Source of the DNA: Cristatella mucedo
Lineage: Eukaryota; Bryozoa; Phylactolaemata; Cristatellidae
Direction of reading: 5' to 3'
NCBI GenBank assembly: GCA_009760855.2
Contig: WPIO01000002.1
Location: 15,357,001-15,421,000 of the forward strand
Length of the DNA stretch: 64,000 nt
The translations under genes and the position numbers were made by a program. Below the pieces are notes generated by a model. The model saw only the letters and a program-made list of their open reading frames with translations, was not told the DNA's origin and made no database searches. Positions 45,041-58,300 of the stretch are shown here, one piece after another (positions within the stretch are counted from its first letter, which is position 1; each line of letters begins with the position of its first letter).

Positions 45041-46344
45041 CTACATTCGATAACTGCGAACTTTCCCCTCCGCTTCAGTCTTTAGATGTGACGTAGGTTT
45101 GAAGGAGGTATTACCAGCTTGTCAAGTAATTTGGGAAGAGCTCGCCGGAGCGAAAGTAAACGTTGATGAATATAAAGAATGATCATTCCCAAAAAACCTT
45201 TACCTCAAATTTGCATTTCTTGCTGCTCATTTGCTAGCTACAGATATACGGAAATACTCCTTTGGTATTGTACCGTGGACAGGCTAGATTCTTGAGTTCA
45301 CTTTTGAGCAGCAGGCACCACTGTAGATGTGGTCTTGGCGTACACTGCTTAAGAGAGAAATGACATGAATAACTATCCTGTATACAATCCTACCATGGTC
45401 GATTGGTACTTTGCTGCTAGAGGGTTGTACTGTTACAAATGGAGTTCTTTACGTGCTATAGCTAGTAAATGGCACTAAAAGAATATACTTACTAAACCAC
45501 ATTCAAAGTTCATTCTGTCTATGTCATTTTTTAAATTGGGCATGATCTTAACCCGGTATCGTAAAGGTAACTCCTGTCACCATGGAAATACAGGCATGTA
45601 CGACTGCGTCCGTAAATGAACTATTCATCGACATTTTTCCTTAATAAAAATTCCGGCTGTATGGCTGGCTGCAACAACCTCAAAAGCTGCTTGTACCGAT
45701 TACATGGACGGGTAGTGGTCAGCCAGCAATACGAAAAAGAAATAGTAAGCAATCGACCTGTCCCACCGAGCTTGTGCCCGTGTGCTTGGCAGTGCGATGG
45801 CTTTTCTCACCGGTCTGTCTCAGCTGCCTCACCAGTTTGCCTCCTCACACTCACCGGCGCTCTGGTTTGATGAAGAAGAAAGAAGGTTCCAGCTGGCAAA
45901 ATCCTAGAGCGAGGCTGCTTGTTTAAAGCGAGCCCCCACCTTGGTCAGACGAGAAGAGGATGCAATAGCATACTGCAGCAGCTGGAAGAAGAGAAGACCG
46001 GAGGTCGGTGGGCACAGGCTCCCCCCCCCCACTGCCAAGTGCTGGTCAAGCCGCAGTGGCGGCCATCCGATGGCGTATTAGCAGCGACCTTCTTGATTCG
46101 CCCTCTGCCAGCACTTTCTGCCGAGGCCAAGTTTCATGGGTGCAGTGTCGCTGCGTCTTTATAGAAGAGCTCAGACTAGTCGCCTTGCAGCGAACCCCTC
46201 CCCACAGCTGAGGGTGCGTGGCCAGCTCTGCCACACCATAGGATTTTTTATTGAGACCTGTGGTAGATTTTATGAAACTGACAAAGTGTTAGTAGGCCTA
46301 TATTTTAATACCGTTGGTGTGATATCTTGCCAGGATCATTCTCG
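45041..46344. other. No gene supported
   Basis: Host-like sequence with a C10 run at 46,021. Short frames at 45,616-45,870 and 45,919-46,429 lack domains. Confidence 0.4.
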
Positions 46345-46760
46345 TGCATTTATGAACATTACTGCAATTCAAGCTCAAAACAATCTTCAAACTATCGCAA
46401 TATTATTTTTTAATTTAATCAAATTTTAATTTTAAATTATCTAATTTCAATTTAGTTTATTAGTTATTTTTAAATTAAAATTTTAGAGACTTTAAAATCA
46501 TTCATTTATTTGCATGTTTCCTCAGGCATTTATGAACATAACTGCAAATCCATAGCTCATAACAATCTTCCGACTATTTTAAAAGTATATATTCTTCTAA
46601 TCACATTTTTATTTTAAACTATTTAACTTAAATTTAGACTTATTATTTCATATTTAAGTCATAATTTTACAGATTTATTATTTATTTATTGAAAGTGTTC
46701 CTCCTGCATTTATGAATATAACTGCATTTCAATAGCTCAACACCAACTTCTAAATATCTT
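46345..46760. repeat. AT-rich tandem repeat, about 180-bp unit, 2.3 copies
   Basis: GCATTTATGAA(C/T)AT(T/A)ACTGCA recurs at 46,347, 46,528 and 46,708, each followed by a CTCA-AACAATCTTC-like block and then T/A-rich sequence. Confidence 0.75.
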
Positions 46761-46784
46761 ATTCTGAGCTCCCCCCCACAATTA

Positions 46785-48164
46785 GCTGCCAAAAGTGGCA
46801 CGGGTTGTTTTGCTTGATCTTTCGGCAGCTTTTGATACCATCGATCACAAAGTTCTTCCAGAGCGCCTCTCATCTCGCCTGGGCATCACTGGCACTACTC
46901 TGCAGTGGTTCAGGTCCTATCTCAGTGGGAGACTCCAGAGTATTGACGTGAATGGACAAAGATCATCTGAAGTACCTCTGAAATATTGAGTACCTCAGGG
47001 GTCAGTGCTAGGTCCGGTTCTTTTCACGGTTTATACTCTCCCTCTTGCTGATGTGATTGCCAAGCACAATCTAGGCTTTCACTTCTATGCGGATGACACT
47101 CAGTTGTACCTTTGCTTTGATACCTCCCAGCCTTCGAGCACCTCAAATTCTCTAAACTCACTAGCTGCATGAATTGATGACATCAGCACATGGATGGCAG
47201 CAAATATTCCAAAACTAAACGATGATAAAACTAACTTACTAGTGATGGGCAAACCCAGTGTGATCCAGAGATTGGAAAGGCTAACTCTCAAAATTGGCTC
47301 TGCCAGCATATCTCCTGTCGAATCAGCTCGAAATCTAGGTGTCATATTCCAAAGCGACCTATCGTACGACGACCATATCAGCTCCACAGTCAAATCCACC
47401 TATTTTCAGCTTCATAACATTGCTAAAATTCGGGCTTCTTTAGATAAAGATACCACGTCCAAGTTAGTTCATGCATTCGTGACATCCCGTCTCGACTTCT
47501 GAAACTCACTGCTTACTGGCCTACCAGCATGTGGGATCAGGCGATTGCAGCTGGTGCAAAACTCTGCAGCTAGGCTTGTCTGTCGTGAGCGTCGCAGTTG
47601 CCACATTACTCCACTTCTCGCTGACCTGCACTGGCTACCAGTCAAAGCAACGGATTGACTTCAAGGTTTTGTCGCTCACTTTTAGGTCCCTTCATTCTAT
47701 GGCTCCAGCCTATCTGTCAGATATACTACCCCTTCAGGCCAAGCATCGTACCACCCGCTTTTCGGAATCCAACAGTCTAGAAATACCTCATACAAACCTT
47801 AAATCCTTTGGAGACCGTGCAATTAGTTCATATGCTCCCAAAGCCTGGAACTCCCTCCCGACCTGCGTCAAGACATCCCCTGACCTGACCACATTTAAAG
47901 GGAACCTAAAAACACACCTATTTAGGACAGCATTTAGTGGGTCCCTGTGATTCGTCCTTGATGTGCTTATGCGTGCTGACACTGTGCATGCTGCCACTAA
48001 CCACATTTGCATGCTGACCCTGTGCATGTCACCCCTAACCGTATTATTCATTTCGTTTGTTTTTCAAGCATGATTTTATTTACCATTCACATGCATTTCA
48101 CTTTACAGCAAATGTAAAGCGCCTAGAGAGAGATTGAGTTCTCTGAGGGCGCTTTATGAAGTGA

Positions 48165-48195
<31 letters not shown>
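46785..48195 (+). mobile_element. CR1/L2-type LINE, from RT motif A to the 3' end
   Basis: Begins within motif A (VLLDLSAAFDTIDH) and includes the RT core with one TGA just before motif B (46,987). A catalytic YADDTQLY lies near 47,085, followed by the connection region (47,194-47,950 readable with breaks), 3' UTR and a long (ATT)n end at 48,163-48,195. Confidence 0.88.
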
Positions 48196-48196
<1 letters not shown>

Positions 48197-49213
48197 TACA
48201 TGTGCCAAGTATTCCCTTATATCAGATTACTCCGATATTTTTCTATACTGTGCTGAAAAATTAAGCTTTCAGCATTATGGGTGAATTTAATGTTCAGTTT
48301 TAGTTACCTGTCCTTGCTGGGCAGCGGCGACAGAAAATCCCCGGTGCTGTGGCTTGAGCTGGTAAAAAGAGGGTGCTTCAGCATGAAGCCTTAGTACCAG
48401 ACGCCCATCTTGGAAATGAGCCGCGGCCGATTTCTGACGAGGAGAGGCTAAAATAGAACTTCTTGGTGGCGACATGAGGGCTGGTAATAACCGGAAAAAA
48501 TGCTGGTTCCCGCTTCCAATGGTTGAGTAGTGGAGGAAGCAATTCGTCGGAGTCTCGCCAGCGACAATTTCGATTCAAGCTGAGCTTTCGCTTTCTGCCT
48601 CGGGCGATGTTCATGGGATATATTGTCGTTGCATCTCTCAGCACCGCCACCTAGCAGAGCTCAAGCTAGCCGCCTCGCCCCAGTCACTTGCTGAGCTAGC
48701 ATCGTCAGCACCTCCACCCACAGGACCCGCGATATAGGCCCTGGTTAAAACAAAGACGAGTTCGGAGGAGGTTGCCGGCGTTCAGTGGACGGATTCCCAG
48801 AGGCTTGAGTGATGCTGGCGTGGCTAGCCTCCTATAGCTGGCCTCGCAGTAATTCGGTCCAACAGAGCCGCAAAGGACCCGGTCCTAGGCTGGTTCTGGC
48901 TCACATACCGACGGCACTGGGTTCGTCGAAGAGTGCTCTTGACTCGGAGACAGGTATGTACGATTTGTCTGTACCAAGCGGCCATCCTGACATAGATATA
49001 AACTTATCGACCTGGAAAGAGACTTAGCTTTCTTGGGGCGCCACACAATTGCATGATTTTAATTATAATAATCTTTAACGTTTGCTGGAGGCCGCCGACC
49101 TTCTGCTTAGTTATTGGAAAGCACGAGAAGCGGAACTCGTGCATCAATCGTCAATCACCAACTCATCGTAAAGTTCATGAGCACGAAGGACAATGTGACT
49201 CCTTGGCTAAATG
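48196..49213. other. No gene supported
   Basis: Moderately GC-rich host sequence. A few short frames, none with a known domain. Confidence 0.4.
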
Positions 49214-49352
49214 CCGAACTGGTTTGGCCCACCAACTGAGGTGCTCGCCCTAACCAAGGTCTGACCGAGGTCGTAGGTTCGAGCCCTGTGGCCTACGCGA
49301 TGCGTCTGAATATAGATTAAGGTATCTTAGGGTGCTATACAAATGAATTATA
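49214..49352 (+). mobile_element. tRNA-derived SINE, copy 2
   Basis: Shares CTCGCCC(T/C)(A/C)ACCAAGGTCTG and a canonical B box GGTTCGAGCCC with copy 1, and the tail AGATTAAGGTATCTTAGGGT ... ACAAATGAATTA. Confidence 0.75.
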
Positions 49353-49864
49353 TATTTTGTAAGCTGATTTGGATGCTGGTAAACTGGGTTCATCTTAAGT
49401 TGGCTCGCTGAGTGAATGCTTCTATAGGGCGAATGTACTCCCTAGTGCAGTGGAAAGTAGACGTGCTTATCACTGTTGAAAATTAACGAGTTTCACGTGA
49501 CATGGCAATATGCAGATGATACTACGTGAATGCCATGCTGCTCCAATATCGCACTTTGAGACAGAACAACGGCAATTGCTGCATTCAGGCATCTTAGGAG
49601 TTTACAGAAAGCTGAGATCTGTTTGAACGTTACAGCTGAAAATGTCAACATAATCTTTTGTAGCATAGGATAAAATAAGTGACATCATTGTAATGATTCC
49701 TAGTGGCAGAGCGATGGGGTTGGCAGGAGGCTAGCTGCCTTCCTAGAGCTGACGGGCCGCTATCCTCAGTGGCCTGGTCACTCCAACACTGGCAGTGATC
49801 TGCTTTACCATGCATATCTGGTTGGACTTGACCTGCAGGCAAGTAGTGCCACTTATAATGAGAT
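49353..49864. other. No feature seen
   Basis: Host-like sequence; only a short minus frame of no recognised family. Confidence 0.4.
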
Positions 49865-51632
49865 GGATAGGATAGGTACCATGGTACATGTGCCACTTTC
49901 AATCGATTTGCAACCGCTAACAGTCTATCAAATAGAAATATAGCATTGGGTGCTACAGTTTTTCATTAAATTTGGGTATTAAAATCTGCATGAAAATGCT
50001 GGGGTTACCCTTGAGGTTTCGGCGTTAGAACATCCACGGAGGCCACGGTTCGGCGTTTTTAAGTCTGAAGCACCTAGCGACAGTGCTAGAATTTTCCACG
50101 GTTTGCACAATTTACCTAAATTATATAATTTTAAAACTGACTTACTATATATGGGCAAATTGGGATTCAGAAATCGGAGAGGTCAACGCTCAATTTAAAA
50201 TCAACTTTGCCAGCATATCTCATGCTAAAAATGCACGAAATCTAGTTGTAATTTTCCAAAGTGACCTTTTATTTGTCGCCCCCATCAGCTCCACAATCAA
50301 GTCTGACTGCCGTCAGCTACATAGTATTGGTTAGATTTAGTATAGTTTAGACGAGCATACCGTATCTAAATTAGTCCATGCACTTGTGACGCACTGTCTT
50401 GACTTCTGTGGTACCACGGTATTATGTGCAACTTCCAAACGATGAGCAACCGCTTACAGCCTATCAAATGGTCATCTATCATTGGGGGCTATCATTTTTC
50501 ATTATTTTCGGGTATTGTACTCTGCGTGAGAATTATGGGGCTACCGTTGAAGTTTCGGCTTTAGAGCGTCGACTGGGGTCAAGGTCCGGCCTTTTTCAGT
50601 CTGAAGCACATAGCAACAGAGCTATGGTGTTTCACGGTTTGCACAAGTTTACTAAATTTAATTATGTTTAAACCGCCTTACTATTTATGGGTAAACCAAG
50701 AGGGATTCAGAAAATGGAGACGCCAACGCTCGAAATAAAATCAACTCTGCCAGAATATGTCCAGTTAAATCTGCATGAAATATAGGTATCATTTTCCAAA
50801 GTGAGCTTTCATTAGGCGACCACATCAGCTCGACAATTAGGTCTAACTACGGTCAGGTACATAACATTGCTACAATTTAGGCTGATTTAGACAGGCACAC
50901 CTCACCTAAACTAGTCCTCGCACTTACCACGTCCCATCTCGACTGCTTTAACTTAATTCTTGCTGGCCTAACTCCCCGTGCACTCAAGCACTTACAGCTG
51001 CTGCAAAACTCTGCAGATTGGCTTGTCTTTGGTAAGCGTTTGCAGTTGTCACATATCACCACTGATCACCAAACTGCTCTGGCTCCCAGTCAAGCAATCG
51101 ATCGACTTTAAAGTTTTTTCATTGACTTTCAGATCCCTTCATTCTTTGGCTCCAGCCTTCTCATCAGATTTAGTCCCCACCACGCCAAAAACCGTAACAC
51201 CCGCTCTTCGGAATCCAAGTGTTTAACTATACCTCGTACAAACCTCAAATACTTTAGAGACGGTGTCTTGAGTTCGCATACTCCAAAAGCCTGGAGCGCA
51301 CTTCCCTTGCATCGCGACGTCTCCCAACTTGATCACATTTAAAAAGAAACTAAAACGCATCTATTTGTGAGAGCATTTAGTGGTCCTTGTGTTTCGTCCT
51401 TTGTGTGGTTATGTGTGCTTACACGGTTGCTTGCTGCCACGAATCATACTTATATGCTGACCCTGTGCTTATAAGCTCTAGCCATCATTTTTGTTTTGTT
51501 TGTAGAGCATGCTTCCACTAACCATGCAATCGTGCTTACTTTGCAGCAATTGTAAAGCACCTTTAAAGATATTGATTTAACTGATGGCGCTTTTTTAAGT
51601 GTATTGTTATTATTATTATTATTATTTATATT
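49865..51632 (+). mobile_element. Older, diverged CR1/L2-type LINE with an internal tandem duplication
   Basis: Resembles the 3' half of the other LINE copies but with many more substitutions, ending in ATT repeats at about 51,605-51,627. The segment 49,880-50,400 is repeated as 50,410-50,935 (shared TTTCGG-CTTTAGA, TTTTCA/TAAGTCTGAAGCA and TTCCAAAGTGA blocks). The duplication happened after or during insertion. Confidence 0.7.
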
Positions 51633-52769
51633 ACGCTTCGAGATGTAATGCGAAAGCTACGCACAGAACAACAGACGTATGGTAACAATACAAGTATCGT
51701 CCTTTAACCTCTTACTAGCTTGATTCGGTTAGGTCAGCAAAGGGGCCACAATTCAAAGGTATAGCAGTAGTATAAACGTCGGGGCACGTACTTTTAGGTG
51801 TGACGTGCATCAGTGGACGGGAAGGTGGCCCAGTATTGCTACCAAGCAATTGCGAAGATTGATAACTAATTTCAAAATTAGTGCTATATTCTCGCGATTA
51901 AAGCCTGCACAACACATTTCATACAGTCAGAAACTTTGCGAAGATAAGTGCCTTTGAAAATAAAATTAATTATCAAGAACGACACAAATCTAGCTGAACG
52001 ACCGCTTTCAGTTACGTTTATGCATCCATAAAATTGAAAAGTAGCGTAACCCTGAATTAAATCCAGTTTTAAATATTGCACTTTTTAAGGAAGCCAAAGC
52101 GAAACGACCCATTGAGAAATTTAGGTTTGCACTTGATTAGATATTTCGTATTGGGCAAAAGGCGAATCAATTCAGGTATTGCAGCTGGATGAGTTTTTCG
52201 TGTATGTTCCTCTGCTCCTACTTTTAGTATGAACTTCAACTGCTACCGACTAACGTGCTTACAAACAGCTCGAATTAAAATAGTAAATTGTGCTAATAAT
52301 TTAAAAATGGATTACATGAATACCTATTATCAAATAACAAAGTTAAGGCAGTCTACTGCTAACATAAACAAATATATTTATTATTCAACGAAAATATATA
52401 AGTGGATATTGCCTAACGTGATCACAAGTGGGGTGTCTCAATTTCGAGTTTTGAGATCAAGCACAATCGCATGCGTAGCCCAAGGGTCAGCTGCATTGTA
52501 AAAATAAATGGTTCACTTATGAATGGCACATGACGAGGAAAAATTCGTGCCCTTATCACAGTGAAAACGGAACATGTTTACGTCACGACGGTTACTCAGT
52601 CAGGCATCAAAGACTGCTCAGTCGTAAAATGCATTCATAGCAAGAGAAACCGCAGACACGTTTTGAAATTATACAGCCGTGATTGACAGCTTTACGCTGT
52701 GTGTGCTTAAGCATTGACCGAAGTTTGCTATCACTTTGGCAGTTGTCAGGAAAAAAGGAGCCCACAGGA
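51633..52769. other. 5' flank of the transporter gene
   Basis: AT-richer host sequence. I see no clear TATA box or CpG island, and no additional exon that I can support. Confidence 0.4.
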
Positions 52770-54971
52770 ATGGCTGCAGAGCCTCTGTCCGCTGCTGCAG
52801 TCGCTGACTGGGACGACGGTGCACCCGTGACGAGAAAGACAGTCGCTGAGCTGCTACTCTGCATTATGGCCTTCGTCGGTCGTGTGAGTGAATACATCTT
52901 GGACCAGTCTGATGGGCCTTGGCACACCGGAAGACTTTGCAATCATTGCCTCGTGCCTCTGTCAGTGTCCAAGCAATCCGAAGAGTCTCGGTCAGAAATC
53001 ACTTCTTGCCAATCCAGAAACATCGTGAACTAATGCTTGCCTCTGGTCCTTTCATAGCAACCGGCAACCTTTAACCTGGCTTGCTGGCTACGACTCCCTC
53101 ACCTTACTGTAGCCCTCTCCCCTCGACTAGGTATACTAGCCCCATTTTGATCGCCCACGCCGCCTCATGCTTGTCACCGCTTGAGCAGCTTAAACCTCTA
53201 TGCCACTGCAGAGGCAGCGAACATGTTCCGATTACTTTTAGGGTTTATGTCTCAACTCCCTGGGGCCAACGCTCATGGATCTCAGGCAGATGACCAGAGT
53301 GCCAGTCGAAGAATCATCCATCATCTTCATGTCCCAGTCGGCAGGCCTCTTCGTGGGCTCGCTCGTGGCCAAGGAAATATTCGATAAGATCAACCACCAG
53401 CTGGTCATGGCCTTGGCATTGCTCGGACAAGCAATCTGCACGGCCACCGTACCCGTCACGCCACTTATCTCCATCATGTGCATTGCCTTTGGAGGTCAGG
53501 GCTTCTTCCTAGGGGTCGTCGCAATAGGTGAGTTGAATAGCTGTTCGTCAGTTCCGGAGAGCATGCATTGCAGTCTGTTAGATCCTCCCAAGACACAGTT
53601 GCTTGGCGTTCAGTGTGTGCTGCAGCAAATAGTAATATGGGTAAAGTGAGCCGGCACTGACTTCGCTCGTCATTTTGCCTTGATGTCTTAGGTGTAACCA
53701 CACTTTGCCTTAAGCTTGGTGGTCAGAAGCGAAACGGTATGTACTTGCAAGCCGTCTACGTGGGCATGTCTGTTGGATCCATTATCGGACCTTTTATGGC
53801 TAAGCCGTTTTTGTCGGTGGAAGCCAGACGTCAAGGCCCAAGCAAAATAATCGACCTGCTTCTGGCGACAAAGGCTTCGCCTAGCGACCATGTTCCAGGA
53901 AGTACCGGTTTCGATGGCAACGGAGTTCCCTTACCAATCCAAAATGCATCAGTGTCAACTGATGCAGGCTCACAGCTGTTGGCTACAATCACCACTCTGC
54001 AGCCAGAGAGTAGCACTTTCTCAGCCACCATGGGCTGGTCTAATAGTGGACCGACTCTCAATACTTCTTCACAAATCCTGGCCACGTCGGTTTTCAATGC
54101 ATCTGTCATGGCTCTCCATAATGGAAGTGATGCAGGACTTAGTTACACAGCTACAAACGTGGTGTATGACTATGTACTTATAGCCGCCATAGTGGTTATA
54201 CCGTCGATAGGATTTTTTATTTTATATACTTTGAGGAAACCAGTTGAATGCTTTGGTTTAATACCAACTGGTGCAGCCGCTTCAATGCCAGGCCACAAGA
54301 CGTGCTGCGGGAGCTGGCAGCCGTTAAGAGCAGTTTGTGGCTCGTCTCCGCCCATCGCACTATTCTTTGCATTGCTCTTTCTACAGTGTCTTGTGTTCTT
54401 TGGTATGCAGGACAGCTACTCTAACTTGTTGACCACGTTCGTCGTCCTTAGTGATCTACAGCTACCGAAGGTACGTGGCGTGTATGCAACTTCGACTTTC
54501 TGGGCAGCCATTTGCTTCGGCCGTCTGAACGGTATCTGGATAGCCCGGTTCGTGTCTCCATACAAGATGCTGCTTGTCGACACGGTGTTTGCTGTGGCAG
54601 CTGCCGTAGTACTGCTTTTCTTTGGACAGAGGAGCGAGTACGTGCTGTTGGTGTTCTCGGCAGTTCTTGGCTTAGCCTTTGCCACAGTGAACGCAGCCAC
54701 AATCTCCTGGGCGGCTAGCCGTGTCAGCAGCAACGGCTACCTGCTGACGATCATCATGGTGGGACGGTGCACTGGTCTGCTGACTGTACCGACGGTCACT
54801 GCAGCCCTGTTTCGTGCCGCTGGTGCAATGACCCTCATGAGAGGGCTCATGGCTGTAACCATACTTCATCTGATATGCTTCGTGGCAGCACAGCTTACAG
54901 TAAAGCGTTTCGGCGTCAGTGGCAAGCTTTACGGAAAGCAGCAGACAACGCCCGTTGGCTCGCCTAAGTAA
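52770..54971 (+). CDS. MFSD4/NaGLT1-like major facilitator transporter, three exons, intact
   Basis: Exons 52,770-52,883, 53,242-53,527 and 53,692-54,971 join to 560 codons (559 residues plus TAA). Both introns begin GTGAGT and end TTAG/CTTAG and keep the frame (phase 0, then 1). ATG 52,770 has a good context (GGAATGG); an in-frame ATG at 52,683 would add 29 residues. Twelve hydrophobic segments are arranged 6+6. LNSLGPTLMDLRQMT after helix 1 and GQGFFLGVV ... TLCLKLGG ... YLQAVYVGMSVGSIIGPFMA match the MFSD4 / sodium-dependent glucose transporter 1 family, as does TFWAAICFGRLNG in the second half. A Ser/Thr-rich extracellular loop of about 105 residues (175-280) carries four N-glycosylation sequons. 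Substrate inferred to be a sugar or other small solute at the plasma membrane. ATTAAA at 55,162 may serve for polyadenylation. Confidence 0.85.
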
Positions 54972-55309
54972 TCGTTCATATGCTTCAATGAAAGCGCTGT
55001 GAGAGAAGACGAAGCGAAGGCAGCCGATTGAAGCAAATAGTGGCGATTTATTATCTTGTATCAGGAAGAAGTGATATTTCAAGCATTTGATACGGTCATT
55101 TTCCTACTCTAGGAGTCTGCTGCAGTGCTTGATGATGGTTTGTGACGTAACATTAACCTGCATTAAAATCCACGTTCAAGCCAAGTTAGGGAGCCCGCAG
55201 GTTCACTGGCCGCCGTCGATAGCCTCTTACCTCAATTATGTTTCAACCTTTTCATGCACGGAAACTGCCAAAAAGGATCCCTTTCAAATGACTGATAGAC
55301 CATTCCCAA

Positions 55310-58300
55310 GTAAATGCCAATCGTCTGTGACCTAGGTTTCTTATGTGTCAGTTTTCAGTTTGCTTCGGACCAAGTTGTGGCAGTAACAATCTCAACCGGC
55401 TATTTCAATCTAGATGCTGCGAGAATAATGACTTTCTCAAATCCGAATTTTGGGTACTGTGGCGGTCTAATAACGGTGACTCAGCTGATTCTTAAATGTT
55501 ATATATTAGGTATAAAGCACATCATTGGTTTCATTCTAAGAGTCATTGGCTTTTTTCTTAGCAAGCAAACATCGATCTTTCAGCTGCTTATGCATTCCTC
55601 GGACGTACTGTGCAGTTCGCTGGCTGAATGAAGATGTGGGATCTGACCAGTCAAATCTATCAATTTTAGTAACTTGTTTGTATTTCAAAAAAGTAAGTCA
55701 AGGGTTTCTATAAACAAAAAATGCTTTAAACACTGCTGAAATAAGTACACTGGCCGAAATTCTACTAGGAGTTAAAAGTGTGTAGTACTTTTCACCTCCA
55801 GCATTTATTAGTGACGAGAAGACTCGGTAGCTTATATTAGCTTCATAGGAATTACTTGGAAGGGGCACCTTAAAGAATTACCTAGATCTGAATTTGATGA
55901 TGGCTATAATCATGCTATTGTGTTGCATTATAATACATAGACAGCATCCAAAAGCAGCAAACGAAGCATGTCAGGCGATACTAACCTGCGGCTATTTTTA
56001 TTCGTGACCATTAGGTGTAATGATTTAAAAAATGAAATACTATAGTGTTTGATTGATCGTGATCGTAAATCTGTGGTTCCGGTACTCCCAGTTTGTTTTT
56101 GGGCTCATCATCAATTCATTTATCAAGCCTGCACTTTCGTGTAGTACACATAGTTCAAGCATCTGGAGTGTCGTTGCCACCCTTTATGAATCCCCCGTTA
56201 TAGTATCGTCCTCGAACAACGGATTTGGTATTAAGATGGATGCAATCGGTCGACATGCACAGACGTCAGACCAATGCAGTTGCTAACGAGCAAGTAGGCA
56301 CCGATAGTAGCTCTTATAACGCTGTTTTCACCAAGGAGCTCGTTTTACGTCATCGACCCAGATGTAACCAGCGATTTTCACCACTATATGGTTACTCATT
56401 GCAGGCTGCTTAGCCGTTTTGAATAGAGTATTGCTTTGAACACTCAATGATTCGACGAATTATTTGCTGGTATAGGATATGCTGATAATCTCCAGTAGCT
56501 TTTTAGGCTAATGTATAAATTAAGTATAGCCTTTGTGTAGCTACGTTCAATGGTAAGGCATATGCTCCTGCAAATAATTCAGTGCAAAAATTCAGACTAA
56601 AAAAATACTTCTGAAAAACGGTAATAGCGCGAGGAGATTTTTGCAATAGCAATATTTATTCTTAATACAGAAATCACTCTTTTTATGACCAATGCATATG
56701 GTTGATTGACCTTTTAGTTTACTGCAAGCTCTCACTGTCCAGCCGTTCTCATGATGCAAAGCAAGGAGTTTGTGCATGCTGTTGAATCTAGTCCACCCTC
56801 TAGTTCAATGTATTGCGGACCAGCTATTAGAAGTCCTACAGCTCTGGACATGGCTCCCTTGCTTATTTCTAGGACTTAACTTTGTTTGCGTCATTTTTCA
56901 GTTTCCTCGGGAAAACTTTTGCCAGTAACAATCTCAACTGGCTATTTTAATCTAGACGTGGCAAGGTTAAGGACTTTCTCAAATCCCAAGTTAAGGTAGT
57001 GTGGTGGTCTAATAATAGTGTCTCAGCAGATCCTTATATGTTATACATTTGTGATAAAGCACATCATTTGTTTCATTCTTAGAGTCATTGGCTTTATTCT
57101 TAAAAAGCAAACATCAAGCTTTCAGCTGTTTATGCATTCCCCGTACATACTTTGCAGTTCACTGGCTGAATGAAGCCGTGGGATCTGACCAGTCAAATAT
57201 AGAAAATTTAATAACTTCTCTTATGGTTCAAAAAAGTATGTCGAGAGTTTCGATAAATAAAGCTGCTTTTAAACGGTACTATAATAATGTCACTGACCGC
57301 AATTTTACTACAAGTAAAAGTTGTGTAGTACCTTTGACCGCCAGCATTCATTAGTGACTGGAAAACTCTGTAGCTTAGCAGAGAGTAACTAAAATAGACC
57401 CCTTGAAAGGTTGCTTAGATTTGAATTTGACAGTAGCTCTAACTGTACTATTGTGTAGCATTATGATACATAGACGGCATCCAAAAGCTGCGAACACAGC
57501 ATGTCAATCGATAATCCCTACGGCTGTTTTAATTCGTGACCGTTAGGTGTAATGATTAAAGAAGTGAAGTACTATAGCGTTTGATTGATCGTTATCTTTA
57601 ATATGTAGTTTCGGGGCTCCTGATTTGTTTTTTGGGCTAATCGTCAATTCGCCTACTGATCCTGCACGACAGTACGCTGCTTAGAAGGTGTACAAGTCTA
57701 TTTGATTGCGTTTCAGCAAACACCAAAGGGTCTCTTCGCTAATGCGAATATGCATATGCGTTAAATTGATTAAAGAAGCCAGGTGCATCAGTTATTTAAG
57801 GGATTTAAAAATAGGCTACGTGATAGTGATTGTTTGATGACGTTTCAAAATTAAATGAAGCTACCCGTTTAACTCTCCTTTAAAACTCAAGGATAATCTA
57901 ATGACAGACAAAATCAGGGGAGAAGCAAAAACCTACACAAAGACAACAAACATATACGCAGGAATAAAAAACAAGCTCTGGAAAATCACGAAAAATGCCT
58001 AAAATCTTCAAAACAGCCTAAATCAGTTCACACAGGTTTAATTTATAGCATTACCACTGGACCGCGCAAAGTAGCGTTAAAGCTTATAACAGCATAAATG
58101 TCAAAAGCAAAACGAATTAGAACAAAATGTGACCTGACTAACTTGTGATTTTCGGATTTAGAAAGAATCCAATATCAGCCAAGAAGACTACGTGCACAGA
58201 AAACACTCAATCGCCTGAACTTCGCTGGAAGCGACAGTCACTCATCTTTGAAATTACCTTAGATAGGGAGAACAACCTTGAGCACTCTGCCATCCTCCAA

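Noticed and set aside
49053-49253. Short + frame upstream of the SINE
   Set aside because: Ends within the SINE head and shows no domain.
53831-54109. Minus-strand frames within the transporter exon
   Set aside because: Antisense shadows of exon 3, which has family motifs and correct splice sites.
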